A program made the position numbers and the translations under genes. A stretch of 7,050 bases of DNA from Nitrososphaerales archaeon TH5893 (GTDB taxonomy: Archaea; Thermoproteota; Nitrososphaeria; Nitrososphaerales; Nitrososphaeraceae): positions 1-7,050 of the forward strand of contig JAATVT010000104.1 of assembly GCA_014523685.1 (NCBI GenBank), written 5' to 3'. Every line of letters begins with the position of its first letter. Positions within the stretch are counted from its first letter, which is position 1. Shown in pieces: positions 5,148-7,050 of the stretch. The notes beneath the pieces were generated by a model, which was not told where the DNA came from, did not search any database, and was given only the letters and a program-made list of their open reading frames with translations.

Positions 5148-5160
5148 GAACATCGCACAA
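5148..5160 (+). repeat. Degenerate copy of the hairpin core (GAACATCGCACAA)
   Basis: GAACATCGCACAA matches 11 of 13 bases of GAACATTTCACAA at 5087-5099, the heart of the nested repeat. It may be a weaker second binding site in the same regulatory region. Confidence 0.3.
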
Positions 5161-5164
5161 TCTG

Positions 5165-5175
5165 TATATAAATTA
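5165..5175. promoter_or_regulatory. TATA-like TATATAAATTA in acetyltransferase/TFB gap
   Basis: TATATAAAT is a good match to an archaeal TATA box. Read on the plus strand it points into an antisense frame over the acetyltransferase. Read on the minus strand (TAATTTATATA) it would start RNA near 5144 that includes the 5062-5114 hairpin. No gene start fits it in either direction, so its role is uncertain. Confidence 0.25.
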
Positions 5176-5206
5176 TTCTCTTTAGTGACATGATGAACGA
5201 AAATTC

Positions 5207-5220
5207 AGGTTCACAAACCT
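5207..5220 (-). repeat. Small hairpin at the 3' end of the acetyltransferase gene
   Basis: AGGTT (5207-5211) and AACCT (5216-5220) pair across a CACA loop, touching the stop codon. On the minus strand it is followed by GAATTTTCG, a short T-run, so it could contribute to transcript ending, though the stem is only 5 bp. It contains another TTCACAA copy (5210-5216). Confidence 0.3.
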
Positions 5221-5675
5221 TAGCGAATATCGTACCTCATGGAAACCTCGTGCTTTCGAAAGCCGGACTTTTCATAGAACGGAATATTTTCTTGAGAACA
5301 GTCCAATATCACTTTATAGCATTTCTCATTTCTAGCCACATCAATGCATTTTTGAACCAATGCAGAGCCCACACCTTTCCCACTGTACTCTTTTCTGGAT
5401 ACCACATCTTCTATGTGCCCAACCTTGCCACCGTTATGAATGAATTTTTGTTCCAAAAGTAGAGTGATTGAACCTATGATCTGCCCATCTTCTCCCTCGG
5501 CTACATAAATTCTAGACAAGTTATTTTCCTTGATACTCTTTAGAACTATTGCAGCACGATCTTGGTCTCGATCTATCGATCCAATCTGACTCAGATTAGA
5601 TAGTGTTTCGAAAAAACCATTTCGTAAGTCAGAATCCTTCAGTTCCCTAATGACAAACTTAATCATTTGTAACAT
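5220..5675 (-). CDS. GNAT acetyltransferase, glucosamine-6-phosphate N-acetyltransferase (GNA1)-like
   Basis: The 151-residue product fits the eukaryotic GNA1 pattern from end to end: RELKDSDLRNGFFETLSNLSQIG (about 10-32), IIGSITLLLEQKFIHNGGKVGHIEDVV (66-92), the acetyl-CoA loop YSGKGVGSALV (97-107), CYKVILDCSQENIPFYEKSGF (119-139) and a C-terminal MRYDI strand. GNA1 makes GlcNAc-6-P from GlcN-6-P and acetyl-CoA on the way to UDP-GlcNAc. E89-D90 and Y134 match positions conserved in that family. The usual Gln/Arg at the start of the CoA loop is Ser98. Substrate is inferred from similarity; another amino-sugar or amine is possible. Two starts are possible: ATG 5675 or ATG 5666 (M4); the TATA spacing slightly favours the latter. 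Downstream of two epimerases, it fits a nucleotide-sugar theme. Confidence 0.88.
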   Translation of the reverse strand: MLQMIKFVIRELKDSDLRNGFFETLSNLSQIGSIDRDQDRAAIVLKSIKENNLSRIYVAEGEDGQIIGSITLLLEQKFIHNGGKVGHIEDVVSRKEYSGKGVGSALVQKCIDVARNEKCYKVILDCSQENIPFYEKSGFRKHEVSMRYDIR

Positions 5676-5692
5676 CTGGGATTAGTTATTCT

Positions 5693-5700
5693 CATATTTA
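5693..5700 (-). promoter_or_regulatory. Possible TATA box for the GNA1-like gene
   Basis: The minus strand reads TAAATATG. A start 26 bases from its centre falls near 5671, between the two candidate ATGs (5675 and 5666), which would favour the inner one with a leader of about 5 nt. The match is moderate and the 96-bp gap could also be transcribed from the epimerase genes. Confidence 0.35.
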
Positions 5701-5771
5701 GTGATAATACCTGGCTCTATCGAGTCGCGTCTGACCACAAAAGGACGTAGACTAACAGAAGCATGGTAAAG

Positions 5772-6650
5772 TTAAAACAAATTAGCTTCTATGGTATGTT
5801 TCAGACCTTCTTCAATGGTCACTTTGGGTTTCCAGTCAAATGCGTCTGACACCTTTGTTATATCTGCCAAGATGTTAGTTCCGTTAAGACTGGGAGTAGC
5901 CTCGTCGTAAGTAATCTTTATTTTTTTGTTCATTAATTTAGCCAGGATTTTTGCTATTTTTTCAAGTGTGTAACTTTTTCCGGATCCTACATTATATGCA
6001 TTATAACCGTTTGGAAAATCGTTTAATATGGCTACTATTAAAATGGAAAAGTCATAAACAAAAAGAAAGTCCCTCCTTACATTTTTGCCATTTAAGAAAA
6101 CCTCTCCCCTTTCTGCAATTTGTTGGATAACCGACGGAACAAAAGATTCGGGTCTGGCCCCAGGACCGTATATCTGAAAAGGACGAAGTGTAACAATATC
6201 AATACCAAAATCACTCGAATAAAACTGGCATAGCTTCTCTGCCAGAAGTTTGCTTTTATTGTATGGCGTATGAGGATTAATTCGGTGTTTTTCATTAATC
6301 GGAATATGACGTGGCTGACCATAAACATATGTGCTCACATTAATTAGTCTCTTGACGCCTCTCAACCTAGAAGCTTCGAGTAAATTCAAGGCCCCTACAT
6401 AATTTATGTAATAAGTTCTATATGGGTCTCTCAGCGAACTTTTGATCGATGTCTTTCCGGCAAGGTGTATTACTGCATCAACGTCTTCGCAGGTAGAGGC
6501 CAGCTGCCCAAGATTAGTCACGTCCAATGATTTATGGTAGCCTCTTGAATAATTATCAACAGTATTGAAGCCATTTTCTGTCAGTAGTTTGGATAAATGT
6601 GTTCCTATGAATCCATCGGTTCCTGTAACCAGGACTTTAGTGATCTTCAT
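5772..6650 (-). CDS. NAD-dependent nucleotide-sugar epimerase/dehydratase (extended SDR), short form
   Basis: The 292-residue product is an extended short-chain dehydrogenase. GTDGFIG (10-16) is the GxxGxxG NAD(P) loop; VIHLAGKTS (60-68) and NVSTYVYG (104-111) are the following strands. Y130 and K134 in PYNKSK form the YxxxK catalytic pair, with S106/T107 as the partner hydroxyl. The substrate domain has RPFQIYGPGARPESFVPS (156-173), RRDFLFVYD (192-200) and YNVGSGKSYTLEKIA (219-233). The region from the NAD loop to VDAVIHLA is shorter than in GalE- or RmlB-type enzymes, so the ribose-binding segment is compact. Epimerase versus dehydratase or reductase, and the sugar, cannot be settled. The ATG at 6648-6650 immediately precedes KITKVLVTGTDGFIG. 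It follows the upstream epimerase by 16 bp, so they are likely one operon. Confidence 0.9.
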   Translation of the reverse strand: MKITKVLVTGTDGFIGTHLSKLLTENGFNTVDNYSRGYHKSLDVTNLGQLASTCEDVDAVIHLAGKTSIKSSLRDPYRTYYINYVGALNLLEASRLRGVKRLINVSTYVYGQPRHIPINEKHRINPHTPYNKSKLLAEKLCQFYSSDFGIDIVTLRPFQIYGPGARPESFVPSVIQQIAERGEVFLNGKNVRRDFLFVYDFSILIVAILNDFPNGYNAYNVGSGKSYTLEKIAKILAKLMNKKIKITYDEATPSLNGTNILADITKVSDAFDWKPKVTIEEGLKHTIEANLF

Positions 6651-6666
6651 ATTATTTGTTATTGTT

Positions 6667-7050
6667 TCAATAGGTCCACAGTTCAGACTTGTAATTACTA
6701 TACCAATCTAGTAGCATGGAAAGTCCCTTTTCAAATTCAATTCTAGGTCTAAATCCTAATAACTTATTTGACATTGATATATCGGCAAAAAGCCTCTGAA
6801 CTTCAACTGGTCTTGGCTCCACGTGAATAGCCTTGATTCTGTTATGCGTTCCGTATTTGATCACTAATTCTGCAAGCTTATTCACTGATATTTCCGTCCC
6901 GGAACCAAAATTTAAACCACTTCTACCAGGGTTGTTTTTTGCGTTCAATACTTTGTCGTAAGCGTCAACTGCATCTGCAATAAACATATAATCTCTAGTT
7001 TGATTGCCATCGCCATAGATTATAGGGGGCATGTTTTTCAGGACCCTATT
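6667..7050 (-). CDS. NAD-dependent sugar epimerase/dehydratase, C-terminal part (N-terminus beyond window)
   Basis: The minus-strand frame is open to the window edge, so the gene is 5'-truncated: the frame reads NRVLKN before MPPIIYGDG, and that Met is internal, not a start. The visible 127 residues are the substrate-binding half of an extended SDR. YGDGNQTRDYMFIADAVDAY is the family's sugar-nucleotide-binding stretch (as in GalE/RmlB-type enzymes), followed by LNFGSGTEISVNKLAELV, a basic RPVEVQRLFADISMSNKLLGF segment and a C-terminal helix with KGLSMLLDWY. The catalytic YxxxK and NAD loop are outside the window, so the exact reaction (UDP-glucose 4-epimerase versus NDP-glucose 4,6-dehydratase) is unresolved. 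It is the first visible gene of the sugar cluster, 16 bp ahead of the next epimerase. Confidence 0.9.
   Translation of the reverse strand, partial: NRVLKNMPPIIYGDGNQTRDYMFIADAVDAYDKVLNAKNNPGRSGLNFGSGTEISVNKLAELVIKYGTHNRIKAIHVEPRPVEVQRLFADISMSNKLLGFRPRIEFEKGLSMLLDWYSNYKSELWTY

Noticed and set aside
5190..5462. Plus-strand open frame (90 residues) preceded by a TATA-like sequence
   Set aside because: It lies almost wholly antisense to the well-supported GNA1-like gene, its product has no recognisable motif, and its composition looks like a complementary-strand by-product. The TATA-like box is noted separately.
6092..6328. Minus-strand hydrophobic frame inside the epimerase
   Set aside because: Same strand, different frame within an intact SDR gene; typical out-of-frame by-product.

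Overview
The window looks like chromosomal DNA from an archaeon, most likely a Nitrososphaerota (Thaumarchaeota) member of the soil/Nitrososphaera type. The evidence is an archaeal EF-1 alpha followed by an archaeal-type ribosomal protein S10, an archaeal transcription factor B (TFB), and an aIF-1A. Several genes also have AT-rich TATA-like boxes about 25-50 bases before the start codon, with little or no Shine-Dalgarno signal. The lineage is inferred from protein character and base composition, not from a search.

Layout. All genes except aIF-1A lie on the minus strand. From the right edge, in the direction of transcription: the C-terminal part of an NAD-dependent sugar epimerase/dehydratase (runs off the window); a second, short extended-SDR epimerase 16 bp further on; a GNAT acetyltransferase closely resembling eukaryotic glucosamine-6-phosphate N-acetyltransferase; a TFB; and a 252-residue protein of unknown function with a winged-helix-like N-terminus. 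After the plus-strand aIF-1A gene come a single-domain cupin of the type-II mannose-6-phosphate isomerase kind, EF-1 alpha, and the first 75 codons of S10 (runs off the left edge).

Functional themes. The right half (two epimerases and a GNA1-like enzyme) and the stand-alone cupin suggest nucleotide-sugar supply for surface glycans or glycoproteins. The left end is the tail of the conserved translation cluster. TFB and aIF-1A are general transcription and translation initiation factors. I see no single operon joining these themes. The sugar genes may be co-transcribed, while the others have their own putative promoters.

The most interesting signals are in noncoding DNA and at one start codon. 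A nested, almost fully paired 53-base inverted repeat (5062-5114) sits upstream of TFB among several copies of TTCACAA. A small palindromic word, ATTGCCAAT/ATTGGCAAT (or ATTGGCCAAT), recurs four times, always between genes, including over the predicted TFB transcription start and next to the aIF-1A promoter. The aIF-1A reading frame has a convincing conserved N-terminal extension but no ATG, GTG or TTG in frame to start it. No mobile element, CRISPR array, tRNA or rRNA was found.
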